Source of the DNA: Cryptomeria japonica
Taxonomy: Eukaryota > Streptophyta > Pinopsida > Cupressales > Cupressaceae
Direction of reading: 5' to 3'
NCBI RefSeq assembly: GCF_030272615.1
Contig: NC_081410.1
Coordinates: forward strand, 122,264,640-122,328,639
DNA: 64,000 nt
The position numbers were made by a program, and so were the translations under genes. The notes below the pieces were generated by a model, which worked only from the letters and a program-made list of their open reading frames with translations, was not told the DNA's origin and did not search any database. Below, in pieces: positions 36,325-47,884 of this stretch (its first letter is position 1; every line of letters begins with the position of its first letter).

Positions 36325-38935
36325 ACTGATAGGAAAACAGTTGTCAGATTTACTAAACAACATGGGAGAGAACAGAGAAAAGAACATAAATGAGTATTTT
36401 CAGGCACTGAATGCCCAGATGAAGACCAGAGTCAGATTGTCACAAGCAATTGTGAACAAGTATAAGGATGAAATTTGTTTTGTTATAAAGAAGGATGAAA
36501 TTTGGATGGAGGCAGTTATCCCAAGAACCATCTGGGTTATTGAAATGGGGTATGAAACTGATAACCACATAATAGAAACATATGCAAAAGCCCTCCTAGA
36601 AGCACCTAAGGAACCCAAAGAAGAGGTATTTGGCAATGCTGAGACTATTGAACAACAAATTCAATCCAAGAAAAATGTTAAAAAGGTTGAAGCAACAATT
36701 AGAAAAGGATCCAGGCAAGCAAAAGCTATTAAGGAAGATGTACTTAAACAAACCGGTATTACTGAAGATGAGTTAGAAGCACTTCAATCGGAAATTCATC
36801 TTTCACTGGTTGGAACTTCTTCAGAAAGTGACATACTAGTTGCATTCAAAAGAGTTATGAGAAAAAGGAAATCTTCACCGGTATCCTCACCTTCTCCAAG
36901 AAGAACAAGACAGAAACAACAGGCAGTAAGGCCCCCAACAAAGAAATTAACTCCAAAGAAGAAAAAGGTGACTCCTAAGAAGAAGTATATAGCTCCTATT
37001 GATAAATTACTAGATGAAATTACTGAGGATGGTAAATTGAAAAATATCAGCAAAATATATAACACACTATCAGATGATGACAAAGATAAGGTAGAGAACA
37101 ATGTAATATTGCACTTAGATATTTTTAAGAAATTTTTGATGCAAGTTGTTGATGAAATACCAATAGATCTCTACAACAGACTTGAAGCTAGGAGAGTAGG
37201 TATTATTGAACTTGATAAGAAAATAAAAATTGAGAAATTACTTGCTGTACATCCTATAAACTCACTTGATGAGATAGATAAATTGATCTCAGAGGCTAAC
37301 CGATCAGTATTTTCAACTGCTCACCGACATGTAGCACTAATGGCAGGGAGAATAAATGAGGTAACAAAAGAAACAACTAATGCATGGGACATATTCCTTG
37401 TAGAGAAGGAAAAGCGGGAAGAATATCGAATCCCTAAACCCATCAAGGTATATCAAAAGGATAAGGGAAAAGGTATGGTTGGTGGACCACCCAACATAAA
37501 AATAACAGACAATTTATCCCCATCGCCTCTAGATACTCCACCGATAGTTACCACTGACAATCAACCGGCTAGTGAGAGTATGGACATACCACATGAGGAC
37601 ACAAATCCCGATTCTGAGGTGTTATATACAATGAACATTGACACTCAGAAAGTCAATATTGTGGTAGATAAGGATTCAACAAGGAAAACAGATGTGGCAA
37701 ATAAGCCACAGGCAACAGATAGCACAAAAGGTAAACCGGTAGGTGACAACACTGAGAAACAGGCAGAGCAATAGGCTTCCTTACAACAACAGGTTCATGC
37801 AGAGACAGTACCACTGGCAACAACTGAGCAATCCAAACCTTTGCTTAAAGAAATGCAAACACAAACTGACCTACCACAGGTCACCACAAGCAAAGAAATT
37901 GCTCCCACCGGCGGAATACAAATTGTTGGTTCTTCCATTGCAGAAATCAAACCAACAAATGTGACAAAAGTTCTTTTGGATTCTATCAAGAAAATAACAA
38001 AGTGTAGTTCACAAGCATATAAAGCAATTGATGACACAATTCCAATTTTAAAAATGATAGCACCCAGATGTAATGTGGATAATAAAGATTAATTGAATCA
38101 ACTTGACACATTGTCTAAGTATATTACTGACAACATTGTGACAGTTGAACAAATAAATAAGGAAGCATTCCAAGAGAGACTAGATAAGGAAAAACACAAA
38201 TTCTTTGAAGAGGAAATAAAGAAGTGCATGAGACAATTTGACACTCTTTTACCGGCACTATGTAATACAGTAAAAGAATTTAAAACTTTGTACATAGATA
38301 CATGCAAAACAAACTTCTTGACAGTAGATATAGACAAGAAGATCAACAAGGTACAAAAAGAAATAAATCAACTAGCTGATAATTTCATTAATTCATCTGA
38401 ACCATTATTAGTTTTTGAGCAGAAAATAACAGGTTTTGAGGAGGAACTTCTGAAGTTGGAAAGAGAAAAGGAAAGAATAAAAGGAAAGGCAAAAGATCTA
38501 AAATGGAGACTTAGTCCAAAATTGGACTACCTTGCCTCCTTAAGAAAAGAGATATCTGAGGCTTTAATTCAAGGACAGAAAACATCAGAACAACAAATGC
38601 AACACCTCACCGGTACAATTCAGAGGACAGAGGCCACATTAAAGGACAGTGAACGGTTCACTCAGAGCTTGAATCTGGTATTGGCAAACCTTTTTCAAAT
38701 TGTAACCAACCAGTTACAAGGATGAAGTTGGAAACCACACTCAATTGACACTTTGACAACCTTTGTCATTGATGCCAAAGGGGGAGTAGTGGAAATGAGA
38801 AAAATAATCAGCAAATGGATCATCACCTCAGGGGGAGCACATATTTTTTTTGGTACACAATTTTTGGTAAGACAATTTTGGCAGATTCTTTTTTATGACA
38901 CTTTTTGGATTTTTCTCATGAGTGTTGCCATCAAT

Positions 38936-38950
38936 GCCAAAGGGGGAGAT
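38936..38950 (+). other. Outer element polypurine tract
   Basis: GCCAAAGGGGGAGAT sits directly before the 3' LTR start TGTTGGC. An extra copy of gatgccaaagggggag lies upstream near 38771-38786, together with a repeated catcaatgccaaag phrase. Confidence 0.85.
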
Positions 38951-39739
38951 TGTTGGCAAATGCACACTCCAATGAGATATTGTAGGTGATTGAAGGTTTT
39001 GTCATTGATGGCAACCTTACAATCCTATGACACTAGCAAGACAATTTACCGACACCAACAACGACAGACTCTACACCGACACATAGAACACCGGCAGTGA
39101 AAGGAAGTATACCGGCACCCAGGCTGGCATGAATTTGTTTATTATATATTTTGTAATTTTTTGTGAAAATCATTGTAAGCCGACTTGGCAAGTTGTAAAA
39201 TGAATTATATATGTCTGAGATCATTATAGAACATTTTGTAAGAAAGGAATAGGCGAAATAAGGCAGACCTATTTATGCGAATTATAGGTTAAGGGTTTAT
39301 GTATGAAGCAGAGCTAAAACCAGTACTGGATCTGGCATAGTAGATGCTATTTTAAAGCAGTACAAGACATTGGATTTGCATAATCCATTTTGTAAGTCGA
39401 TGAGACTTCCCATTTTGTAATTGAGCAGTGAGCTCTAGGCACTTGGCCTTCCTGCATGTGCATTCCCCTATTGTAGCAGTAATATTCTCTTATTGGCCAG
39501 TAAGTGAATATTGTGGGTCACAAATCCCACCGAGGTTTTTCCCACACCGGGTTTCCTCATTAAACTATTGTGTTATGGTGTGCTTTTCATGTGGTTGATG
39601 TTATCTCTATTTATTGCATTACTTTTTGTTTACCGGTGTACATTACTGATATGCTTTACATATTTTAAGTTAAGAAAATTATTAAACCAGTTAGATACTG
39701 ATTCAGCCCCCCCTCTCAGTATCTTTGGGAATCTTAACA
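38951..39739 (+). repeat. Outer element 3' LTR
   Basis: Begins TGTTGGCAAATGC and ends AATCTTAACA. Matches 25371-26146. Ends directly against the short-repeat mosaic (cttaaggggtcacagg). Confidence 0.92.
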
Positions 39740-41571
39740 CTTAAGGGGTCACAGGACACCATATGACCTCTTAGGAAACAATACGACCTCTAATGACACC
39801 TAAGGGGTCATATGGTGGGCTAATAAAATGATATATTAAATTTAAAGTTATGAATAGAATATCATACAACGAGACTCCAAGCGAACAAACAATGAGGCTT
39901 CGCTAAAAAGAAAGTGTAAGAGCTTGACCTAACCCTAAGAGTACTGCCTAAGTTCTAAAACATATGATGTTATTAAATTTGCAAGGTTATAAGACTGATC
40001 TCAATTGTGACTATAGGAATTACACACTTGATTTCTTTCATGGGTATGTATCGTTCCAAGTTGTTTGACAAGTGATGATCATATATACTGCCACTGCCAT
40101 GCATACAACAAACTTTAATTTCTTTAGGTCACAGGCATTGTGTAACAACATGGGAACTCTCGCATACCCACCACTATCATTCTACAGGACATCATCTGTG
40201 TTACTCTCTGTCTTTCTCTTCCTACCTGTTGTTTCCTTCTAAAAAACATATTGCAGGTACTCTGACTCATCATGTTTCTTTGTTGACACTATTTTCCACA
40301 TCTGTTCTGCTCATTAAAAACACATTCGAGAAGAATATTGTTGCAGGTTTCCTTGTTTGTCACGGTAATACACCCGTGGTTCAATTTCAAACCCTATTCC
40401 TCCTATTCAATATACACACACAAATCCATCAGTCATCGAGACTCCAAGGAAACAAACAATGAGGCTTCGCTAAAAAGCAAGTGTAAGAGCTTGACCTAAA
40501 CCTAAGAGTACTTCCTAAGTTCTAAAACATATGATGCTATTAAATTTGCAAGGTTATAAGACTGATCTCGATTGTGACTATAGGAATTACACACTTGATT
40601 TCTTTCATGGGTATGTACTGTTCCAAGCTGTTTGACAAGTGATGATCATCATATACTACCACTACCATGCATACAACAAAATTTAATTTCTTTAGGTGAC
40701 AGGCGTTGTGTAACAACATGGGAACTCTCACATACCCACCACTATCATTCTACATGACATCATCTGTGTTACTCTCCCTCTTTCTCTTCCTACCTGTTGT
40801 TTCCTTCTGAAAAACATATTGCAGGTACTCTGACTCATCATGTTACTTTGTTGACACTATTTTCCACATCTTCTCTGCTCATTAAAAACACATTCGAGAA
40901 GAATATTGCTGCAGGTTTCCTTGTTTGTCACAATAATACACCTGTGGTTCAATTTCAAACCCTATTCCTCCTATTCAATACACACACACAAATCCATCAG
41001 TCATCGAGAATCCAAGCAAACAAACAACGAGGCTTCATTAAAAAGAAAGTGTAAGAGCTTGACCTAACCCTAAGAGTACTACCTAAGTTCTAAAACATAT
41101 GATACTATTAAATTTGCAAGGTTATAAGACTGATCTCGATTGTGACTATAGTAATTACACACTTGATTTCTTTCATGGGTATGTACCGTTCCAAGCTGTT
41201 TGACAAGTGATGATCATCATATACTACCACTGCCATGCATACAACAAACTTTAATTTCTTTAGGTGACAGTCGTTGTGTAACAACATGGGAACTCTCGCA
41301 TACCCACCACTATCATTGTACATGACATCATCTGGGTTACTCTCCCTCTTTCTCTTCCTACTTGTTGTTTCCTTTTGAAAAATATATTGCAGGTACTCTG
41401 ACTCATCATGTTGCTTTGTTGACACTATTTTCCACATCTGCTCTGCTCATTAAAAACACATTCGAGAAGAATATTGCTGCAGGTTTCCTTGTTTGTCACG
41501 GTAATACACCTGTGGTTCAATTTCAAACCCTATTCCTCCTATTCAATATACACACACAAATCCATCAATCA
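39740..41571 (+). repeat. 565-bp tandem array, right part (about 3 units)
   Basis: After a mosaic lead-in (39740-39870), units start near 39871, 40437 and 41007 and end at about 41571. They are about 95 percent alike by eye. Together with 24485-25370 they form one array of roughly 4.6 units before retrotransposon insertion. The open frame with GTLTHHVALLTLFSTS is kept in these units too (40229-40462, 40797-41054, 41362-41595). Confidence 0.88.
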
Positions 41572-42062
41572 ATTTTCTTAGGAGAGCATACATGATAAAA
41601 ATCAAAGAGGAAGTTGTAGACAAGAAATAAATTCACTTACTTCTATAGAAGTGCAGACACAGTTGTAGTGGTCTATGGAGGGAGGGAGGGAGAGAAGAAG
41701 AGAAAGAGGGATGGGGTATGGAGGAAGGGAGAAGGGGAGAGAGCGAGAGAGAGAGAGGGATGGGGTATGGAGGAAGGGATAAGGGGAGAGAGGGATGGAT
41801 GGGGTATGGAGGAAGGGAGAAGGGGAGAGAGGAAGGGAGAGAGAGAGGGATGGGGTATGGAGGAAGGGAGAAGGGGAGAGAGAGAGGGAGAGAGAGAGAG
41901 AGAGTGAGAGAGAGAGAGGCACCTTGTATGTGTTTGAGAGGGGGAGACAATACACTTACATGTGTATATATATATTTAATATATTATATATATACATATA
42001 TATACATATATATATAATAATATATATATAATATATTATATGTATATACACATATTATATAT
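41572..42062 (+). mobile_element. Left element copy, distal fragment
   Basis: From ggagagcatacatgataaaa through ctatagaagtgcagacacag, a purine tract (41675-41920) and an AT microsatellite to cacatattat at about 42058. This mirrors 43071-43395 in inverted orientation, so it is the continuation of the left element beyond the inserted repeats. Confidence 0.78.
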
Positions 42063-43067
42063 GGGTAAGTGCACAAAGATGGTGGTCAAAAAGGGGGGTA
42101 TAAGTGGACACTTTTTTTCTGAAATCAGGTGAACCTAAACTTAGAGGCAAAATTTGAAAGTCATCCACTCAAGATATGAAGATAATCAAAGAACAAATAT
42201 TGTAGTACTCTGAATCTAGTTTCCAAACTACTAAACTTTTTCAAAATTGGATAAGATTAAGGTGGTCAAATCCTTCACGCATGAAAAACTGACCCTATTT
42301 TTTTTTCTGAAAAACATAACATAGTGTCTGACGTGCGCATCAAAAAAGTCATAGTTAGATTTAGTATTTTTACAAATCCTTTGGCAGAAAGATAGCTAAG
42401 ACTGAGCACTAGAAGATGTGTATTTTTTTGTTGAGTATTTTGTTTTTTATGATTTTTCCAATCGAGCACATCCTGAAAATTTGGTACCTGTTCGTGCACG
42501 AAGCATAAGTTGCACTAAACAAATCGAAAATACAATTTTTTTTTTTTAAATTGTAAAGAATCAAGTGCACTACAATAATAAATGAAGTTTTTTAAATTTG
42601 GATACGTATATCAAAAGTTATTCAAAAAATGTTGCACCTATGTTTGTGAGAACTATGGAGACACTAGTAAAAGAAATTCAATAATAATATGTTATTGTTG
42701 TTCAAATTGAAAAAAAATTATATGGTTAGAAAGCTCAGAAGATGGGTGAAAATATGGTGGCAATTTTAGAAATACCCACTTTATGAAGTGTAAACCTGAT
42801 GATGACAAAGTTGATAAAATAAAACACGTCAAAAATGAGTGAAATGGAGGGAAATCAAACTTCCAATCTGTAGCTTTGTCATCCAGGCCTATTTCCAATC
42901 CTAAAAAGTCAAAAGCGCATACGGGTTACTTATGGTTTAAAAAGCGCGTACGGGGTATTTATAGTGTAAGAAGCATGTACACGCTTGTTTCCCTTTAAAC
43001 AATGCGTACGTGCTATCTTTACTATAAATAATGTGTACCCGCTATTGTATAATATGATATTCTATGC
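42063..43067 (+). repeat. Long terminal inverted repeat, left arm (loop of the giant palindrome)
   Basis: Starts GGGTAAGTGCACAAAGATGG, then a ggggggtataagtggacac stretch. Matches 53734-54568 inverted across features such as tttgtcatccaggcctattt (42883-42902), ttcgtgcacgaagcataag and tttggcagaaagatagctaa. Subterminal GCGTACGC-type cores occur at 42915-43035. It differs from the right arm by several indels. Confidence 0.82.
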
Positions 43068-43070
43068 ATA

Positions 43071-43457
43071 ATATGTGTATATTCATATAATATATGTAAT
43101 ATATAATATGTGTATAATATGACATTGTATATATAATATGTTTATATACATATAATATATTAAACATATATATACACATGTAAGTGTATCGTCTCTCCCT
43201 CCCAAACGCTTACAAGGTCTTTCTCTCTCTCACTCTCTCTCTCTCCCCCCTTCTCCCTTCCTCCATACCCCATCCCTCTTTCTCTTCTTCTCTCCCTCCA
43301 TACCCCACTGCAACTATGTCTGCACATCTATAGAAGTAAGTGAATTTATTTCTTATTTGCAACTTCCTCTTTGATTTTTATCATGTATTCTCTCCCTCCC
43401 TCTTCCTCTCCCTTCCCCCCATGTTCTCTCCCTCTCTCCCTCTCTCTCCCTCTCCCA

Positions 43458-43504
<47 letters not shown>

Positions 43505-43576
43505 TCTCTCCCTCCCTCTCTCCCTCTCTCCCTCCCTCTCCCTCTCTCCCTTCCTCTACCTCTCCCTTCCCCCCAT

Positions 43577-43633
<57 letters not shown>

Positions 43634-43795
43634 CTCCCTGCCCCCTCTTCTCTCCCTCTCTCCCTCCCTCTACCTCTCCCTTCCCCCCATGTTCTCTCCC
43701 TCTCTCCCTCTCTCTCCCTCTCCCCTCTCCTCTCCCTCTCTCTCCCTCTCTCCCTCTCCCTTCCTTCATACCCCTTCCATAACTTTTTTAAGGCT
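43071..43795. repeat. AT microsatellite and CT-rich tract, right copy
   Basis: 43071-43190 is a TA-rich mirror of 41930-42058. 43206-43775 is polypyrimidine with perfect (CT)n runs at about 43468-43500 and 43577-43631. It corresponds to the polypurine tract of the left copy in inverted orientation but is shorter. Confidence 0.85.
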
Positions 43796-43995
43796 AAGTA
43801 GCACGTACGCGGTACTTATTACTCATAAGTGCGTACGGGGTACTATTCCCATTATTCGATACCCTGGGATAACATTTTTAGGCTTAGTAGCACATACACG
43901 CTACTTATCAGCCAAGAATACCATTGGGCTTGCCAACATTTTATGGCCTAGCAGCGTGTACGCGGTTATCAATGTAGCACGCATGCAGTTTATAG
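43795..43995. repeat. Palindrome cluster upstream of gene B, right copy
   Basis: Cores such as gcacgtacgcggt, gtgcgtacggggt, cagcgtgtacgcggtt and gcacgcatgcag at 30-60 base spacing, mirroring 22600-22875. Many have lost one CpG. Confidence 0.7.
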
Positions 43996-44329
43996 ACATA
44001 GTTTTAGTTGCCCAAGAGCCTCAACGGCCTCAAAAGAAGTTTTTGAGGTCGTTGAAGGCCCCACTGGAACTGTGTCTGCACTTCTATCACTATTGTATAC
44101 ATAAAAGTAAGTGAATTTTTTGTTTTTTTGCATGATTTCAAATGATTGAATTGTTGTTTTTATTAGTTTTTTGTTTTTGCATGGTTTCAAATGATTAAAT
44201 TGTGATTGTTTAATAGTTTGATTCCAAAAAATAGTGATAAGATGCATACTTATGGTTATTTATTTATTTTTGAACTTTTCTTTACATATATATGTAATAT
44301 GATTCTATTTAGGTCAACCGATCTCAACC

Positions 44330-47255
44330 ATGGGAAAGAACAAGTGAGGAACGATGGAACAATGAGAGACTCAAAAGGAAAGACAAAGGCAGCGTATGAA
44401 GAAATTGCGTGACATAAGAACAATGGGAGAAGAAGGTATGTCAACCTCAACATCTCAATTCAATTCACCAAACGAATATAATGCACCTAATGCAATTGAA
44501 GAAGAAACATTTGATAATTTACCGTTTGAACCTAATGCAGATGAAGAAGATACCGCATTGAATAATCAATTAAATGATGAACATATTACACCTTCTCTAC
44601 TTGATGAATTGAATGTACATAATGCACCGATGTTAACACCTCCTAGATTCATTCGTAGGAAACCAAAGTATCTAATTGACATTGATGAGAATATATCGAA
44701 GTCAATGCCCAATAAAATGAATGAACGAACTTGTAGGAGAATGGTTAAAAGAATATAGCAAAACTATTTTAAAAACTTAAATCAAACCACAAGATGTCAA
44801 TTAATTGTTCAAATGAATAAAAATTTGAATTTTAGAGAGACAATGAAAATTCTAGGCCTAAGATCATCTGAAAGTAACACTAAAAGAACTATTGTCAGAA
44901 ATCTATTTGATGCATATCGATCTATTGGTTCAAAATCATGTAGTAAAGATTCTAATGCTACTCAACGTGTCATTACATCAACCATAATGAGCAAGAAAAT
45001 AAAAAAAGATCGTTTGATAAGCAAAACAAGTAAGTCATTGAACGTTAGTAGAACAACATTAAGTAAAGCATTAAAGAGGCGAGAACAAATAGAGGAACCT
45101 AACAATAATTCTCTTTGGGCATTCTCGGGTAGACTACCACGCAAAGACAAGGTTGTTGTAGATGCACTAAAAACATTAATTGAGAATTTTTGGCATGACA
45201 ACACAAGAGTATCGCCCAACCAAAGAGATGTTGTTAGAAGGCGAATTGGGTCTAAAAATCATGAGCCACATGCGAAAAACTATTTGGATATGACTCAAAC
45301 TAAATTTTATGAAAGATTCCTTCAAAAGTTTCCTCAAATAAAAATTTCTCAAAGATTTTTTGAAATGGCAAAACCTTTTTATATTAAGTTTAATCATGTA
45401 CGCACCACGTGTTGTTGTAGGATGCATATTGAATTTTCCATGCATTATGATATTTTTCGTCATATTTGTTCTACTTTGCACACTAACAATTTTTTGCAGG
45501 AATGTAATATACAAGCACCTCCTAAGTCGGCAAGAGAATTTATTTCAAGTGTGTTATGTAATAGACACGATTGTTGCATTTATTATAAGATGCCTTGTTT
45601 GGAAGGTTCTTCTGCTATATGTGGTGGTTTGCAACGTTTACCAAGATGCATACATTTGGAGAGCACACATGAAATTGGTACGAAACTAGTTTCTTTTGGA
45701 AAATACAAGACAATCACATATGGAGTTAAAGATGGAAATTATTTGAAGAGATGTGAGCTAGTGAAAAATGATATATGTGTAGCTCAATTTATGAAAATGT
45801 TTCAAGAGAAACTAGTTTATGAGTACATAATGCATACACATAGAGCTCGATGGTTAGATGAGCAATTCAAGTTGTGTAAGGACACATTTCCTCTTGGCAC
45901 CATTGTCTCTATCATTGATTTTGCTGAAAATTATACACTACAACCTCAAAATGAAGTGCAATCCATGTATTATCACTCTACACAAGTTTCTATTTTTGCA
46001 CACATAGCATTCATGCATGCAGATGATAGCATAGAGGAGGATAGAAAGGTTGTAAGAGAGTATCACTTCTACATAAGTCATGATCGTACTCATTCATTGA
46101 TGTTTGTACAAGGATGCTTCAAAGTTTTCTATGATAGTTTAAGGGAAAGGAACATACGATACAACCGACACTTAATATCGTCAGATAATTGCACCGCACA
46201 ATTCAAGAATGCAAGGATGTTTTATTGGCTGACAAGGATGCATGTGACAAGTGGTGTACAACATTTTTGGAATTTCACTGAGGCTGGACATGGTAAGGGA
46301 GAGCACGATGGTGCAGGAGCATGTGTGAAAAGAGCCCTAGCCAGGGAAGAATTGAAGTATGAAGGTGGTGTTGAGTTGGTAGATGCAGAAACAATTGTGT
46401 GATGGTGTAAGTCTACGATGGTTCCAGGTAATCCAGGTACGTCATTGGTTCGTAGATATTTTTGGTTGATTATTGAATCTAACATTGAAAACTATCTAGA
46501 TTGTTGTACAGTTGCAGGATCGAGTGACATGCACTCATTTATGAGTTCAAATTCAAGTTCACTGGTAATTTATATGAGACAGATGGTATGTTTTTTCTCT
46601 TCATGCATGTATTGTTTGTGGGAAGAATGTGAATCAGAAGAGTGGGTTGAAAATGGTCTTGTAGACTGTTGGTTCCCATTGATTCATATCAAATTCCTAA
46701 AGCACTACAATTGAGCCAGATGGAGACATTAGTGGATTTTGACCATGTATCCGACCTAGTGGATTCAGGTGATTTTTTGAGTTAATTTTTTTGCAAGTAT
46801 TCTTTTTGGTTCATTTTGTTGTACATCATACTTTATTTTTGGTATTAATTAACACTTTATAAAATGCAGGTCATGTGTATGCAGTTGTTGCAGAAGAGAA
46901 CAATGAAGAAGGAACAAATTACTATTTGTGTCGTTGTGTTGAGCCTAAAAGAAAATTGACAACCACAATCATTGACGGAGAGGGTATTGAGTACCCAATA
47001 GGGTCTGTTGTTGTGACAGGAACATGGCTTCGGAGATACCATATCAAGAATTCTGATGTTTGGTTGTTTGAGGACTTTGAAACACACAGACATATTCTTC
47101 ATTTCTCTAACCTTGTTGTTGCAACAAATATTCATTTGATGAAGTATCGTGGTAGACCTCATAACAAGATTTTATGGAAGGTTCGTGAATCTGACCACGA
47201 GGCAATACTTGACACAATATGGGTTAGAGCCGATCCTGAAGGCTCACTTGATTGA
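44330..47255 (+). pseudogene. Gene B, right copy: DDE-type transposase-like pseudogene
   Basis: ATG at 44330 (MGKNKRGTMEQ in the left copy) is followed by an in-frame TGA shared by both copies, so the true start may be 44396 (MKKLRDIRTMGEEG). Open frame 44813-46402 contains KTSKSLNVSRTTLSKALKRR (possible helix-turn-helix), FWHDNTRVSPNQRDV, a Cys/His-rich region (TTCCCRMHIEF; SSVLCNRHDCCIYYKMPC) and IIDFAENYTLQPQNEVQS (Asp at 45917-45919). It continues with SSDNCTAQFKNA (Asp at 46184-46186) and EAGHGKGEHDGAGACVKRAL (Glu/Asp at 46301-46309). A 101-base GT-AG intron (46769-46869) precedes the last exon (HVYAVVAEENNEEGT). Lesions: TAG at 44756, TGA at 46400 (CGA in the other copy) and a frameshift near 46650. 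The motif set recalls a family of uncharacterised proteins common in animal genomes. Superfamily (for example Sola-like) is not assigned. Confidence 0.8.
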
Positions 47256-47884
47256 TTCTATGGTTCAGAGTAGAATGCTTTTGAGAATTTTGTATAAATC
47301 GTTGACAAATTGTTCTATATTCGTTTTCTGTATATATAAATGCCCATGAGCCGATTTTTACATGTTTAGGGGCATAATTTTGTATATTTAAGTGGCAATG
47401 AGTTGAGCTATACATATGTACATGCCAAATTTTGTATATTAAAATGGCGATGAGTTGAATCGCACATATTGTAATGCCAAATTTTGTATAAAAGCCCATG
47501 AGATGATTTGTATATTAAAATGGCGATGAGCTGAATCACATATATTGTAATGCCAAATTTTGTATAAAAGCCCATGAGATTATTTGTAAGACAATTTTTT
47601 GTATAATCAAATAGCCAAGAGCTAATTTGACCATATTTAGAGGCAAATTTTTGAATAATATGTGACAATGTTTTGTGACTATTTTGTGTGTCCATGTTTT
47701 GTGACTATGTTTTGAGTATATGTGATGTGTCCCTGGTCAATCATGAGCATTCTTGATTCTTGTATAATCATGGATAATTATTTGAGTCATTATTGGGTCA
47801 TAGGGGTGATAGATTGAGACTAGATACAATTTGAGCAAAAATTGTCATTGTTGTCAAAAACATTGTCAAAAAAGTTGTCAAGCA
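47256..47884. repeat. Gene B 3' flank with short AT-rich repeats, right copy
   Basis: The inverted counterpart of 18736-19371: repeats of aatgccaaattttgtataaa, aatggcgatgag and cccatgag. No gene. Confidence 0.75.

Larger units (their letters stand above)
27699..38725 (+). pseudogene. Outer element second ORF (about 1,075 codons), split by an insertion
   Basis: The 5' part (27699-28525) begins MASSSVPEFIANPTVVEI and contains IPDFPKDVIRIVLSRVHGAL and KEAIKAVTGLPS. The frame continues in register at 36325 after the inserted element, then through lysine-rich PPTKKLTPKKKKVTPKKK and long coiled-coil text to 38725. In-frame stops lie at 28377 (TGA), 37772 (TAG) and 38090 (TAA). No enzymatic motif is visible. 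A low-complexity, highly charged second ORF after gag fits large non-autonomous plant LTR elements. I do not recognise a domain with confidence; a plant-mobile-domain-like region in the first 280 residues is possible. It is clearly disrupted. Confidence 0.66.
25371..39739 (+). mobile_element. LTR retrotransposon without visible polymerase (outer element)
   Basis: Two direct LTRs (25371-26146 and 38951-39739) flank a primer site complementary to initiator-Met tRNA (tggtatcagagc at 26149), a gag-like ORF, a long second ORF and a polypurine tract (aaagggggagat at 38939). I find no protease, integrase, reverse transcriptase or RNase H motif, so it appears non-autonomous. It sits inside the 565-bp array and is itself split by the element at 28526-36319. 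The 5' LTR lacks the first 12 or so bases present at the 3' LTR start (TGTTGGCAAATGC). No clean target duplication is visible. Confidence 0.85.

Noticed and set aside
43340-43801. Apparent Ser/Leu/Pro-rich protein
   Set aside because: Translation of the CT tract; no start context, no homology expected.
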